A stretch of 64,000 nt of DNA. It comes from Streptomyces sp. I05A-00742. Lineage in GTDB: Bacteria > Actinomycetota > Actinomycetes > Streptomycetales > Streptomycetaceae. The stretch is taken from contig NZ_JABETO010000007.1 in the NCBI RefSeq assembly GCF_013055795.1, forward strand, positions 19,147-83,146, given 5' to 3'. Of the stretch, positions 25,373 to 33,056 are shown in pieces (the first letter of the stretch is position 1; the number at the start of each line of letters is the position of its first letter). Under the pieces are notes generated by a model, which made no database searches, was not told the origin of the DNA, and was given only the letters and a program-made list of their open reading frames with translations. Both the position numbers and the translations under genes were made by a program.

Positions 25373-27598
25373 GTGCCGGAGCCGAACGACGTGCCGTCCG
25401 CGCGGGGATGGCTGGGGCGCCTGGGGGAGTGGTGCGCCCGGCACTTCGTGATCGTCTTTGTGGTGTGGCTGGCGGCGCTGGGCGGGATGCAGGGGCTGGA
25501 CAAGGCGTTCGGCGGGTCGTTCTCCGACAACTTCGACCTCCCCGGTACGCAGTCGGTGCGGGGGCTGGACGTGCTCAAGGAGCACGATCCGAAGACCGGC
25601 GGGACCAGCTCCCCGGTCGTCCTGCACGACGCCGCACGGCCCCTGGCCGATGTATCCGCGCAGGTCAGCAGCACCGTCGCGGCCCTCCAGAAGCTGCCGC
25701 ACGTGCTGGCCGCCGCCAACCCCCTCCTCGTACCGTCCACGCCGTCCAAGGGCGGGCAGACCACCGGTCCCGTGTCGGCCGACGGCCGGACGGCGTACAT
25801 CACGGTGCGGTTCGACACCTCGCCGGTCCTCCTCGGCGAGGACACCGTACGGGGCGTCGACCGGGCGGTGACGCCGCTGCGCACGGCCGGTGTGCAGGTG
25901 GAGTACGGCGGGCCGCTGGGCGAGCTCGCCCGGCCGAAGCCGGACGACCGGCTCAGCGAAGCCATCGGATTCGGCGCGGCCGTGGTGGTCCTGCTGATCG
26001 GCTTCGGCAGCGTCCTCGCCGCGGTGGTGCCCCTGGTGGCCGCCCTCGCGGGCGTCGTCACCGGCCTGGCGTGGCTGGGCCTGCTGGCGGCCGCGTTCAC
26101 CTTCTCCACCGTCTCGCCGACCCTGGCCACCATGATGGGCCTGGGCGTGGGCATCGACTACGCCCTGTTCCTCCTCACCCGCCACCGGCAGAACGTCATG
26201 GACGGCATGGACGTCGCCGTCAGCGCGGGACGGTCGGTGGCCACCAACGGCCGGGCCGTCCTCGTCTCCGGCTGCACCGTCATCGTCGCCCTGGCCGGAC
26301 TGTGGGCCTGCGGCATCCCCTTCGTCGGCAGGCTCGGCACCGCCGCGGGACTCACCGTCGTCACCGGCGTCCTGGCCGCGCTCACCCTGGTCCCGGCCCT
26401 GCTCGGCCTGATCGGGCGGCGCGTCGACCGCTACCGCGTCCGCACCCCGGTCGCGGAGACCACCCCGCACCGCGAAGGCAAGGAGCGCGGGGGCTGGCAC
26501 CGGTACGCCGGACGGCTGGCACGCCACCCCTGGCGCTTCCTCGTCGCCGGCGTCGCCGTCGTCGGCATCCTCGCCATCCCGCTCTTCTCCCTGCGCCTCG
26601 GGCACATCGGCGACGGCGCCGACCCCGTCAGCTTCACCGACCGCCGCGCCTTCGACCTGATGTCGGCCGCCTTCGGCCCCGGCTCCAACGGACCGCTGAC
26701 CGTCGTCGTCGACGGAACCGCCGTACCGCCCGCCGACTGGTCCGCCCTCGTCCGGCAGGTCGGCGGCGCCCTCGCCCACCTGCCCGGGGCGGCTGTCGTC
26801 GGCCCCTTGCAGACCTCGCCCGACGGCGATGTCCTCTCCGCCACCGTCATCCCCGCGGCCTCGCCCCAGGACGCCTCCACCACCGACCTGGTCAACCGGC
26901 TCAAGGACACCGTCCTGCCCCGGACCGTCGCCGGAACCGCCGCCCACTCCTACGTCACCGGTTTCACGGCGGTCCAGGTGGACTTCGCCGATCTCCTCTC
27001 CAGCCGCCTCCCGCTCATCATCGCGATCGTCGTCTGCCTCGCCTTCCTCCTCATCCTGGCCGTCTTCCACGGCCTCCTGGTCGCCCTCAAGGCGGCCGCG
27101 CTCAACATCGTCTCGATCGGGGCCTCCTACGGCGTGGTCGTCGCCGTCTTCCAGTGGGGCTGGGGCGGCCCCGCCCTCGGCGTCCACGGCACCGTGCCCA
27201 TCGAGAGCTACGTACCGATGATGATGTTCGCCATCGTCTTCGGCCTCAGCATGGACTACGAGATCTTCCTGCTCTCCCGCGTCCAGGAGGCCTGGCTGCG
27301 CACGGGCGACTCCCAGGGCAGCGTCGCCTACGCCCTGGAGATCACCGCACGTGTGATCACGTGCGCCGCGCTCATCATGACCAGCGTCTTCGCCGCCTTC
27401 CTCATCAGCTCGAACGTCACCGTCAAGATGCTCGGCCTCGGCCTGGCCGTCAGCGTCCTCATCGACGCCACGGTCGTCCGCCTCGTCCTCGTCCCCGCGA
27501 GCATGACCCTGCTCGGCAGGAGCAACTGGTGGGCCCCGCGCTGGCTCGACCGGATGCTGCCCCGCATCCGCACCGAGGGCCCGACTCCTGGGCAGTGA
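25373..27598 (+). CDS. MMPL/RND-family membrane transporter
   Basis: A 741-residue MMPL protein, the actinobacterial RND-type exporters for lipids and hydrophobic compounds. It shows the internal duplication: each half has one helix, a large extracellular loop and five further helices. The paired GxxxDY motifs are LGVGIDYALFLL and FGLSMDYEIFLL, whose Asp-Tyr pairs carry protons. The GTG at 25373 (MPEPNDVPSARGW) has GGAAGG nine bases upstream. A TACTGT sequence near 25326 may be the -10 box. Cargo unknown. Confidence 0.87.
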   Translation: MPEPNDVPSARGWLGRLGEWCARHFVIVFVVWLAALGGMQGLDKAFGGSFSDNFDLPGTQSVRGLDVLKEHDPKTGGTSSPVVLHDAARPLADVSAQVSSTVAALQKLPHVLAAANPLLVPSTPSKGGQTTGPVSADGRTAYITVRFDTSPVLLGEDTVRGVDRAVTPLRTAGVQVEYGGPLGELARPKPDDRLSEAIGFGAAVVVLLIGFGSVLAAVVPLVAALAGVVTGLAWLGLLAAAFTFSTVSPTLATMMGLGVGIDYALFLLTRHRQNVMDGMDVAVSAGRSVATNGRAVLVSGCTVIVALAGLWACGIPFVGRLGTAAGLTVVTGVLAALTLVPALLGLIGRRVDRYRVRTPVAETTPHREGKERGGWHRYAGRLARHPWRFLVAGVAVVGILAIPLFSLRLGHIGDGADPVSFTDRRAFDLMSAAFGPGSNGPLTVVVDGTAVPPADWSALVRQVGGALAHLPGAAVVGPLQTSPDGDVLSATVIPAASPQDASTTDLVNRLKDTVLPRTVAGTAAHSYVTGFTAVQVDFADLLSSRLPLIIAIVVCLAFLLILAVFHGLLVALKAAALNIVSIGASYGVVVAVFQWGWGGPALGVHGTVPIESYVPMMMFAIVFGLSMDYEIFLLSRVQEAWLRTGDSQGSVAYALEITARVITCAALIMTSVFAAFLISSNVTVKMLGLGLAVSVLIDATVVRLVLVPASMTLLGRSNWWAPRWLDRMLPRIRTEGPTPGQ

Positions 27599-27612
27599 GC
27601 GGTAGTTCGGTG

Positions 27613-28590
27613 TCAGTCGGCGGCCGGGCCGCGTACGAGGTCGGACGGATCCGTGTTGGCGCCGCACAGGACGACGGCGACCTTCTCGCCGGCCTCGGGA
27701 CGGTACGCGGACAGCGCCGCGAACGCCGTGGCCCCGGCGTGCTCCACCGCGATCCGCCACTCGTCCCACAACTCCCGCCGCGCCCGGACGATTTCCGCGT
27801 CCGGTACGAGCACCGAGCGCACGTCGGACCCTTGGGCCGCGGCCAGGGCGAGCGGGGTCGCCCGTCGTGCGCCGAGCGCGTCGGCGGCGACCGAGTCCAC
27901 GGTCACGTCGACCGGCCGTCCGGCGGCCAGCGCGGAGCGCAGCGCGCGGCTGTTCTCCGGTTCGGCGGCCACCGTACGGATGCCGTGCTCCCGGGCCGCC
28001 GTGGCGACCCCGGCGAACAGACCGCCACCTCCGGCCGCGACCATCACCGTGTCCAGGTCCGGCAGTTGGCCGTGGATCTCCTCCAGCAGGGTGCCGGCCC
28101 CGGCGGCGATCAGTGGATGGTCGTAGGCGTGCGAGGCGAGCGCGCCGGTCCTCGCGGCGAACTCCTCGCAGGCGGCCAGCGCCACGGCGTACTCCGTCCC
28201 GACGAGGCGCACGTCCGCCCCGTACGCCCGCAGCCCGGCCACCTTCACCGGCGGCGCGGTCTCCGGCACGAACACCGTGGCCCTCACGCCTTCCCGCCGC
28301 GCCGCCCAGGCGCAGGCCAGGCCCGCGTTGCCGCCGGAGGCGATGGTCACTCCGGCCTCGGGGAGGGTGCCGGCGTCCCGGTGCGCCCGGAGGAAGTTCT
28401 GCGCGCCGCGCGCCTTGAAGGAGCCGGTGTGCTGGAGGTACTCCAGGGCCAGCCAGAGCTGGCTGCCGTCCCCGGAGTCGGCCGCGACGTCGGCCGGGAC
28501 GAGGGTGACCGGTCTGACGCGGCCGGCGATGCGGTCGGTGGCGGCTCGGACGTCGGTGTAGGTGAGGGCGGAGGCAGCCGGGTGGGACAC
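27613..28590 (-). CDS. PLP-dependent threonine/serine dehydratase-like protein
   Basis: A 325-residue fold-type II PLP enzyme. The PLP lysine is in HTGSFKARGA, the phosphate cup in IASGGNAGLA and a glycine-rich loop in VMVAAGGGGL. It resembles catabolic threonine dehydratase or serine/threonine dehydratase-like enzymes that give 2-oxo acids and ammonia. No ACT regulatory domain is present. The GTG at 28590 is preceded by AGGAG at five bases. It is divergent from a TetR gene with a shared palindrome, so TetR probably controls it. Confidence 0.87.
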   Translation of the reverse strand: MSHPAASALTYTDVRAATDRIAGRVRPVTLVPADVAADSGDGSQLWLALEYLQHTGSFKARGAQNFLRAHRDAGTLPEAGVTIASGGNAGLACAWAARREGVRATVFVPETAPPVKVAGLRAYGADVRLVGTEYAVALAACEEFAARTGALASHAYDHPLIAAGAGTLLEEIHGQLPDLDTVMVAAGGGGLFAGVATAAREHGIRTVAAEPENSRALRSALAAGRPVDVTVDSVAADALGARRATPLALAAAQGSDVRSVLVPDAEIVRARRELWDEWRIAVEHAGATAFAALSAYRPEAGEKVAVVLCGANTDPSDLVRGPAAD

Positions 28591-28622
28591 GGGGGCTCCT
28601 GGTGGGAGGCGGGGGTGACGCG

Positions 28623-28643
28623 GTACGGTACGCCGTACCGTAC
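28623..28643. promoter_or_regulatory. Operator palindrome between dehydratase and TetR genes
   Basis: GTACGGTAC-GCC-GTACCGTAC: nine-base perfect arms around three bases. It overlaps the start of the TetR -10 box and lies 33 bases from the dehydratase GTG. This is a typical TetR-type operator for both genes. Confidence 0.75.
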
Positions 28644-28646
28644 GCT
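28641..28646 (+). promoter_or_regulatory. -10 box TACGCT of the TetR gene
   Basis: TACGCT, seven bases, then ATG 28654. The first three bases lie inside the operator, which predicts autorepression. Confidence 0.65.
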
Positions 28647-28653
28647 GTCCCGT

Positions 28654-29313
28654 ATGCCCCGGCAATCCCCCTCCCTGGACCTCGCGACCCCGGACCACAT
28701 CGCCGCCACGGCCCTGCGGCTCGTCGACCGGGAGGGCGCGGGCGCCCTCACCTTCCGGACCCTGGCAGCGGAACTTGGCATCTCTGTCGCCTCCCTCCAG
28801 CGCCGCTGCACGGACCTCGCCGGGCTCCTGGACCTGGTCACCGACCACCTCGCCGCCGAACTCCCCGACGTTCCCCCCGGCACCCCCTGGGCCGCCGCCA
28901 CCGAACTCCGGTTCACCGCCCTGTACCGGCTGCTCGCCACCCACCCGGGACTGGTCACCCTGCGCGGCAGCCGACCCCTCCTCGGCCCGAAGCTGCTCGA
29001 ACGCCTCGTCGAACCCCAGCTCGCCGACAGCCTGGCCGCCGGCCTCGCCCCCGAGGCCGCGATCGCCGCCTACCGGCGCATGTACCTGCTCACCCTCGGC
29101 AGCGCGGCTTTCGTCGACCACCGCGACCACAAGTCCGCCCAGGCGCAGACCCGTTCCGCCCTCGCCGCCCTCGACCCCGACACCTTCCCGGTGCTCACGG
29201 GCCACCTCGCGGCGATCGTCCCCGCCGTGACCGACCACGAGGTCTACTACGACGCCCTCCGCCAGCTCATCCGCGCCGCGGACCCGGCGGGGCCAGCCCC
29301 CGTCACGCGGTGA
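28654..29313 (+). CDS. TetR-family regulator
   Basis: A 219-residue regulator. The N-terminal helix-turn-helix contains LTFRTLAAELGISVASLQRR; the remainder is an alpha-helical ligand domain with the TetR_C type segment AAGLAPEAAIAAYRRMYLL. The start ATG 28654 follows its own -10 box. The last 11 bases overlap the convergent Nudix-like gene. Probable target: its own promoter and the divergent dehydratase gene, via the palindrome between them. Confidence 0.87.
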   Translation: MPRQSPSLDLATPDHIAATALRLVDREGAGALTFRTLAAELGISVASLQRRCTDLAGLLDLVTDHLAAELPDVPPGTPWAAATELRFTALYRLLATHPGLVTLRGSRPLLGPKLLERLVEPQLADSLAAGLAPEAAIAAYRRMYLLTLGSAAFVDHRDHKSAQAQTRSALAALDPDTFPVLTGHLAAIVPAVTDHEVYYDALRQLIRAADPAGPAPVTR

Positions 29314-29806
29314 CCGAGTACCGGGCCGCCCGCTCACCCGCGCACAGATAGCGACAACCCGCTCCCACCGCCCCCAGCGCCGCCTCGACTCTCCGCCGCT
29401 CGTACGGCTCCACCTCCGCCGGCCAGCACGCCGGGTCCACGAACCCCCAGGCCAGCACCTCGTCCGTACCGTCGCCCGCGGTTCGGGGGAGGTTGACGCA
29501 CGTCGCCTGCTCGGCGCTCAACCGGCCGCAGTCCACGACGAACTGGATGCTCTCGCCCTCCGGTCCACTGACCCGCGCGTCGTGGTCCACCGCCACCACG
29601 TGCCCGGGGTCGACCGGTACGCCGAGCATGCGGCGCGCGTGGTAGGTGGCGGCCCACAGCGCGGTCTCACCGGGGAGGGCCGGGCCTCCGGGCAGCACGC
29701 GGCGGGCGCGGCCGCCGGGGGAGGCGAGGGTGACGAGCAGGGGGTGACCGAGGTCGTTGGTGAGGAGGGCGTGGCCGAGGAGGCGGTGGCGAGGGGGGTT
29801 TGTCAT
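29303..29806 (-). CDS. Nudix-like protein with degenerate catalytic box
   Basis: A 167-residue protein whose layout resembles a Nudix hydrolase. An N-terminal strand HALLTNDLGHPLLVTLAS is followed by GGPALPGETALWAATYHARR. At the place of the Nudix box the catalytic REXXEE residues are absent (Tyr, His, Arg, Arg instead), so pyrophosphohydrolase activity is unlikely. It may bind a nucleotide or act as a sensor. The ATG at 29806 has GGGAG eight bases upstream. A structured leader and separate promoter precede it. The Nudix relationship is by eye and moderate. Confidence 0.55.
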   Translation of the reverse strand: MTNPPRHRLLGHALLTNDLGHPLLVTLASPGGRARRVLPGGPALPGETALWAATYHARRMLGVPVDPGHVVAVDHDARVSGPEGESIQFVVDCGRLSAEQATCVNLPRTAGDGTDEVLAWGFVDPACWPAEVEPYERRRVEAALGAVGAGCRYLCAGERAARYSVTA

Positions 29807-29841
29807 GGGGGGTGCTCCCTTGGGTGGGTGAGCGGAGGCGG

Positions 29842-29917
29842 GCACCGAGGAGAAGTGGTGACGCGGGCAATCGCCCGCGGTGCGGATCCACTTGGGAGTT
29901 CCTCTTCGCCTCGGTGC
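29842..29917 (-). ncRNA. Structured 5' leader RNA of the Nudix-like gene (candidate riboswitch)
   Basis: Three nested, perfectly paired helices on the minus strand. GCACCGAGG pairs with CCTCGGTGC (9 bp), AAGTGG with CCACTT (6 bp), and GCGGGC with GCCCGC around a GATT loop (6 bp). The internal loops are 15, 9, 4 and 2 bases. The promoter just upstream predicts a transcript beginning at the first base of the outer helix. A CTCCC in the large loop could pair with the GGGAG ribosome-binding site. The structure is followed by 36 bases and the ATG at 29806. Confidence 0.55.
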
Positions 29918-29923
29918 AGACGG

Positions 29924-29953
29924 AAGCTAGCGCCCTCGGCTCGTCAGTTACAA
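29924..29953 (-). promoter_or_regulatory. Promoter of the Nudix-like gene
   Basis: -35 TTGTAA (29948-29953), an 18-base spacer, and -10 TAGCTT (29924-29929). The expected start point at about 29917 coincides with the beginning of the leader structure. Confidence 0.55.
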
Positions 29954-29955
29954 GA

Positions 29956-29979
29956 GTGCAACGTTGAACTCGTGCAACG
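29956..29979. promoter_or_regulatory. Direct repeat GTGCAACG x2 next to the -35 box
   Basis: GTGCAACG at 29956-29963 and 29972-29979, a 16-base period. The core also occurs, in reverse orientation (TTGCAC), upstream of the XRE gene, suggesting a shared regulator. Confidence 0.5.
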
Positions 29980-30035
29980 TGATCTGCTCAAACGCCACCC
30001 ACCTGCGGAGATGGAGGGTCGGCAGGCTGCTGAGA

Positions 30036-30230
30036 TCACCCGATCGGGTGGCCGAGATCTGACGTCCTGGCATACAGGAGCAGTGCACCCAGTTGGTGTT
30101 GGCCGGTCGTGACGAGCGCCAGAGGGTCGTCACTCTCCCGTATGAGAATCCCGTCTCTGGATTGACTCAGCTCGACGCAGTCGTCGCTGTCCCCGGAGAA
30201 TGAGGATTTCTGCCACTTCGGTTCCATCAT
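30036..30230 (-). CDS. DUF397 protein
   Basis: A 64-residue DUF397 protein of the common actinobacterial type: W.KSSFSGD...CVEL near the N-terminus and ILIRESDDP in the middle. Such genes usually follow an XRE/DUF5753 regulator gene, as here: the ATG lies nine bases after the regulator's stop, with GAGGA between. Relatives near whiJ and bldB take part in developmental regulation as partners of the regulator; molecular role not established. Confidence 0.85.
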   Translation of the reverse strand: MMEPKWQKSSFSGDSDDCVELSQSRDGILIRESDDPLALVTTGQHQLGALLLYARTSDLGHPIG

Positions 30231-30239
30231 GCCGTGTCC

Positions 30240-31091
30240 TCACAACTGCTCAAGAGTGTCGCGCACGAAGCGCAGCGACTCGGGTGGTGGTAGGGAAATG
30301 TCCAGGGCGCGGCGGAGAATGCTGCGGTATTTCTCCAAGTGCGCTTCTGTGTCCAGGAGGACGGATCCGTGGGCGGTGTCGAGCGAAATCGTGTCGAGCC
30401 TCGGGACGGGTCCGGACGCATAGGTGAGTGAGCTGTTGGCGCTGGGGAACGCGCCGGCGGCGAAGGGGATGACGCGTAGCGTGACACCGTCATGTCCGGC
30501 CATCTCGATCAGCCTTTCCAGTTGCCGCCGTTGCCCGTCCCTGCCCGGGAATGTCATGCGCAAGGCCGCTTCGTGGACGACGAAGGTGCACTGCTTCGCG
30601 GGACTCTGCTCGATCACTCGCTTCCGCTGCATCCGGTAGGTGACTCTGCGCTGGACATCGATGGCGGACAGCTCCGGGACGGTCTGGCCGAAGACGGCAC
30701 GCGCGTACTCCTCGGTCTGCAACAGGCCGGGAATGTAGACCACCTGGAAAGCGGTCAGCGCGATCGCGTGATGTTCGAGTTCTGCCAGATCGAGGGCGGT
30801 GGGCGAAATCGACTCCCGGTACTCCTCCCACCATCTCTTCCCGCGTTCTTCCGTCATGCGGACGAGGGCTTCGATGTACGCGGAATCCGGGCACGCGTAG
30901 ATTCTCGCGAGCGCTCTCAGACGCTCCGCGCTGATCCCGATCCGCCCGGCCTCGATATTGCTGATGCGCGTACGGTCGGCACCGAATTGCGCACCGGCGT
31001 CGGCGACGGTGATTCCGCAGTGCTCGCGCATCTTGCGCAGTTCCGTACCCAAGCGCCGCTGACGGCCCGTCGGCGCTGACCTGGGTGGCAT
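30240..31091 (-). CDS. XRE-family regulator with DUF5753 domain
   Basis: A 283-residue regulator of the WhiJ-like family. The N-terminal helix-turn-helix (about residues 14-70) includes ITVADAGAQFGADRTRISNI. The C-terminal DUF5753 domain includes FQVVYIPGLLQTEEYARAVF and a conserved FVVHEAALR block. The ATG at 31091 has GGGAGGA upstream. It forms a two-gene unit with DUF397. The divergent neighbour encodes a kinase-like ATPase, a recurrent grouping in Streptomyces. Codon use is less GC-biased than in the flanking conserved genes. Confidence 0.87.
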   Translation of the reverse strand: MPPRSAPTGRQRRLGTELRKMREHCGITVADAGAQFGADRTRISNIEAGRIGISAERLRALARIYACPDSAYIEALVRMTEERGKRWWEEYRESISPTALDLAELEHHAIALTAFQVVYIPGLLQTEEYARAVFGQTVPELSAIDVQRRVTYRMQRKRVIEQSPAKQCTFVVHEAALRMTFPGRDGQRRQLERLIEMAGHDGVTLRVIPFAAGAFPSANSSLTYASGPVPRLDTISLDTAHGSVLLDTEAHLEKYRSILRRALDISLPPPESLRFVRDTLEQL

Positions 31092-31151
31092 ATCCGGTCC
31101 TCCCCTGATTCTTGCGCACAGTCTCCCGTGCGGTCTTCACGTCGTCCAGGT

Positions 31152-31181
31152 GTTGCACTCACACCCCTGCGCTAGTTGCAC
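31152..31181. promoter_or_regulatory. Direct repeat GTTGCAC x2 between XRE and ATPase genes
   Basis: GTTGCAC at 31152-31158 and 31175-31181, a 23-base period, with a related GTGCAT at 31184-31189. It is placed about 60-90 bases upstream of the XRE start and is a plausible binding site for autoregulation. Confidence 0.45.
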
Positions 31182-31345
31182 CCGTGCATCGACACGTCTA
31201 CGGTCCTGCCTACACCGCGCCGCACCGCTCCGGGAAGACCCGAAGTGCAGCCACCTATATGTCCGTTGAGGCATCCCGGGAGGTGGCCGAGCCACGGACA
31301 GGGGCGCAGGCGCATGCAATCGACCGACCGCTCGGAGGCAACCTC

Positions 31346-31828
31346 ATGAGTACGGCAACCCTCGACCACCCCCGCGCCACCGGCCCCTACCGGATAGTCG
31401 CCCCCGCCGACTTCACGACCGTGCACCTCGCCAGGGAGTTCACGGCATCCGTCCTGGTGGCCATGGGCCGCGCCGCGCTGGTCGACGACGCGTGCCTCTG
31501 CGCGGCGGAGCTCGTCACGAATGCCGTGCGGCACGCCAGGACGTTCCGCGTGACGGTCGACGTCGCGTTCCGGCCGGGGCGGGTGGTTGTCGCGGTGGGG
31601 GACGAAGACCCATTCCGCCGGGCGCAAGAGGGCGGAAGCAGGCTGGAGTTGGTGCGCAGCGTCTGTGTGGCGCACGGAGTGAACCGCACCTGGAACCGGC
31701 CGCCGGGCAGTCGGGCGCTGATTGTCACGGGGAAGCGGGTGTGGTGCGAGCTGGACGACGGGGGCGAAGCTGACGCGGAGAGACACCCGTTCGCCATGGA
31801 ACGCTCGATCGAGCCAGGCGTCGAATGA
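31346..31828 (+). CDS. RsbW/SpoIIAB-like histidine-kinase-type ATPase
   Basis: A 160-residue HATPase_c_2 protein. The N-box is ELVTNAVRHA, and a shortened G1 region follows at VVAVGDEDP. The G2 region (GGSRLELVRSVCVAHG) departs from the usual GRGL pattern. Proteins of this size act as anti-sigma-factor-like regulators or as partners of XRE/DUF397 pairs. The ATG at 31346 follows GGAGG at seven bases. The start of the next, frameshifted, gene is 56 bases downstream. Confidence 0.82.
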   Translation: MSTATLDHPRATGPYRIVAPADFTTVHLAREFTASVLVAMGRAALVDDACLCAAELVTNAVRHARTFRVTVDVAFRPGRVVVAVGDEDPFRRAQEGGSRLELVRSVCVAHGVNRTWNRPPGSRALIVTGKRVWCELDDGGEADAERHPFAMERSIEPGVE

Positions 31829-31884
31829 GTGATCGCTCTCCGAATTCCGGACCTTCGGCCCCCGCCGGTTCATACCTTCAGCCC

Positions 31885-32773
31885 ATGGTCACATCACGCC
31901 ATGAGGCGTCGCACCAAATCTTCCGGGAACGCCCGGAGTTGCTGGATCCGGTGTTCCAAATCTTCGGGGTGCCGTTGCCGGAACGGGCTGCCATCGAGGT
32001 CATCTCTCCGGACGCAACGGAGATCAGGCCCCTCGAACGGCGCGTGGACAGTCCTGCGCGTCAAACCGCCCAGCGGAATCGGCTTCCTGCTCGCCATCGA
32101 GTCGCAGGGGCGACGGGACGCGGACAAGGCGGTCAGCTGGGCCTACTACCTGGCCTTTTTGAAGGCGAAGTACAAGTGCCCGGCGCTGTTGCTCGTGGTC
32201 TGCCAGGACAAGGCGACAGCGGACTGGGCGACCGGGCCGTTCCGGTTGGGTGCCGGCGGCTGGACGGCGCTTTCGGTGCGTCCGATGGTGCTGGGGCCCG
32301 GCAACACCCCAAAGATCATCGACAAGGAGGAAGCCGCACAGAACCTGGCTCTGGCGACGTTCTCCGCCATGGCACACGGGCGCGACCCGGCTGTCGACGA
32401 CATACTGGACGCACTGGCGCGGGCCCTGGGGACGGCGGACGAGGAAGACGTCGTGTTCTACGCGGAAATGCTGGAGAGCGGCCTGGGAGACACCCGGGCG
32501 GCGAAGACCTGGAGGAAGCTCGTGAAGATCCACACCTATTTCCCCGGCCGCGGGACCCTCATCGAGGAGACGCTCGAACAGGGACGTGTCGAGGGACAGG
32601 CCAAGGAGCGCGCCGAGACGGTGCTGCGCATGCTGGAGCGTCGGGAAGTCGCCGTTCCGGACGAGGTGCGGGAGCGTGTTCTCGGCTGCTCCGACCTGGA
32701 GACGCTCGGCCGATGGCTCGATCGAGCCTTCACCGTCACCAACGCCGAGGACCTCTTCGAGGAAGAGCGCTGA
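31885..32773 (+). pseudogene. Frameshifted Rpn-like (PD-(D/E)XK) nuclease-family gene
   Basis: Two frames together give one protein of about 295 residues of a type common in Streptomyces. The N-terminal part (MVTSRHEASHQIFRERPELL to PLERRVD) is in one frame; the rest (VLRVKPPSGIGFLLAIESQG to the end) is in the next. The break is at about 32050, where a codon expected between RRVD and VLRV has left a single A: either two bases lost or one gained. The core ERRVD...FLLAIESQG resembles the nuclease centre of Rpn-like proteins. A sequencing error or programmed +1 shift cannot be excluded. Confidence 0.7.
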
Positions 32774-32791
32774 AGCCGTACACACGCGACT

Positions 32792-32823
32792 GTGCCCCAC
32801 AGTGGCGGACCACTGCGGGGCAC
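32792..32823. terminator. Bidirectional terminator-like hairpin
   Basis: GTGCCCC-A-CAGTGG pairs with CCACTG-C-GGGGCAC around CGGA, with one mismatch. It separates the frameshifted gene from the convergent DUF397 gene. Confidence 0.75.
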
Positions 32824-32830
32824 GCGCGGG

Positions 32831-33013
32831 CTACCCGAACCGCCCTGCCTTGATCCGGGACAGAAGCCCGTGAGTCACCCGGGGGCTGGTGTCGAGGACG
32901 ACGTCGGCATCGTCGCTTTCCCGCACCAGCACAGCCCCCTGCCGCCGGGCGAGTTCCAAGCACTCGTTTTGTTCAGTGGAGAAGGATGATCTCTGCCAGG
33001 GCGTATCCGACAT
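32831..33013 (-). CDS. DUF397 protein, without an adjacent XRE partner
   Basis: A 60-residue DUF397 protein (MSDTPWQRSSFSTEQNECLE) with the WxxSSFS and VLVRESDD motifs. Unlike most family members it has no XRE gene directly upstream; the nearest is the XRE gene 1.9 kb away. The ATG at 33013 has GGAGG five bases upstream, better placed than a GTG at 33019. It may be a second partner of that regulator or a remnant of another pair. Confidence 0.8.
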   Translation of the reverse strand: MSDTPWQRSSFSTEQNECLELARRQGAVLVRESDDADVVLDTSPRVTHGLLSRIKAGRFG

Positions 33014-33056
33014 GCTCACCTCCAGGTGTGTCTCCTGCTGGGCGGGGCGAAGGAGC

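Noticed and set aside
25195..29313. A single plus-strand open frame of 1,372 codons covering the MMPL, dehydratase and TetR genes
   Set aside because: Only the last 219 residues (TetR) look like protein. The rest is another frame of MMPL and antisense to the dehydratase. TetR has its own promoter and start.
29842..29917. tRNA-like cloverleaf
   Set aside because: The helices are nested in one stack instead of forming three arms, and there is no T-loop sequence (GGTTCGAATCC) or acceptor geometry.
31829..31900. Start of the nuclease-like gene at the in-frame ATG 31829
   Set aside because: That frame gives an Arg/Ser-rich, unrelated N-terminus. The family N-terminus (MVTSRHEAS) is in the neighbouring frame from 31885, so a frameshift is the better explanation.
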